From JADLGL01 sp050184415 (GTDB lineage: Bacteria > Pseudomonadota > Alphaproteobacteria > Rhizobiales > Kaistiaceae): a stretch of DNA of 64,000 nt. Under the pieces are notes generated by a model that made no database searches, was not told the DNA's origin, and saw nothing but the letters and a program-made list of their open reading frames with translations. A program made the translations under genes and the position numbers. Of this stretch, positions 63,927 to 64,000 are shown in pieces. Location: positions 1 to 64,000 of the forward strand of contig JBFXAJ010000009.1 of NCBI GenBank assembly GCA_050184415.1, written 5' to 3'. Each line of letters begins with the position of its first letter. Within the stretch, counting starts at the first letter, position 1.

Positions 63927-64000
63927 TCAATATGGCCGCGCGACCCCGAGCCATCGGCCGAGATGCGCCCAGGTCGCCGCCTCGAACCGCTCCGGCCACT
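63927..64000 (-). CDS. Possible 3' end of a gene that leaves the window
   Basis: On the minus strand, an open frame of about 23 codons (WPERFEAATWAHLGRWLGVARPY then stop) reaches the window edge. The composition is protein-like, but a frame of this length can be open by chance in GC-rich DNA. The product is not recognisable from so short a piece. Confidence 0.35.
   Translation of the reverse strand, partial: WPERFEAATWAHLGRWLGVARPY

Overview
This is a high-GC chromosomal window from an alphaproteobacterium, most likely of the order Hyphomicrobiales (Rhizobiales). The order-level call is inference. It rests on the rRNA sequence, a rhizobial-style initiator tRNA with an A-U/G-C/G-C anticodon stem, a homospermidine synthase/ornithine decarboxylase polyamine route, a TrcR (DUF1013) regulator, DUF1192, YdcH/DUF465 and DUF459 families, and REP-like palindromes of the kind common in this group. 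No phage, transposase, CRISPR array or integrase is visible; this is mostly ordinary core chromosome.

Layout. 1-1.3 kb: 3' part of a 23S rRNA gene, a 5S gene and a strong terminator. 1.6-3.1 kb: a pRiA4b ORF-3-like gene, a MarR regulator with a perfect palindrome over its start codon, and tRNA-fMet. 3.4-8.5 kb: ABC exporter, NTF2-like protein, Kelch-type secreted protein, exonuclease III and a proline-rich membrane miniprotein. 8.6-11.75 kb: a type 2 (eukaryote-like) isoleucyl-tRNA synthetase. 12.2-16.7 kb: four tandem paralogous secreted, probably outer-membrane, proteins, the least explained part of the window. 16.9-20.4 kb: alpha/beta hydrolase, DUF1801, chromate transporter, creatininase-family amidohydrolase. 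20.7-23.3 kb: a three-gene NMT1/THI5-type ABC uptake operon whose ATPase gene lacks a canonical start codon where one is expected.

23.4-35.7 kb: MarR regulator, VOC and ABM proteins, DUF4424 and a secreted Cys protein, a block of mosaic hairpin repeats, WD40 protein, a COG0523 GTPase with a long His/Asp tract, DedA protein, Tat-exported phosphoesterase, GT2-GtrA and GT39 glycosyltransferases, BioY and a PhnB-like protein. 35.7-41.8 kb: homospermidine synthase and ornithine decarboxylase (ornithine to putrescine to homospermidine), two GNAT acetyltransferases and a RibD-C protein; decarboxylase expression is probably governed by a long structured leader (candidate speF element). 41.8-44.7 kb: DUF3008 protein and a two-gene unit of an unknown protein and a 5'-nucleotidase-like protein with substituted active-site residues. 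44.9-50.9 kb: ferrochelatase, DUF459 SGNH protein, MltB-type transglycosylase, galE and galU divergent, ribosomal protein L31. 51-57 kb: RibD-C protein, SDR, TrcR, quinone oxidoreductase, DUF1192, SPFH-NfeD pair. 56.7-61.4 kb: ThiE-like protein, Sel1 protein, inositol monophosphatase, and a MotA/ExbB-like plus OmpA/MotB-like pair. 61.6-64 kb: secreted ricin-type and fasciclin proteins, two divergent YdcH/DUF465 proteins, and possibly the 3' end of another gene.

Four convergent gene pairs share a 4-bp stop-codon overlap. Starts were often moved downstream of the longest reading frame on Shine-Dalgarno, signal-peptide or family N-terminus grounds; each case is stated. Family names come from recognising motifs by eye, not from a search.
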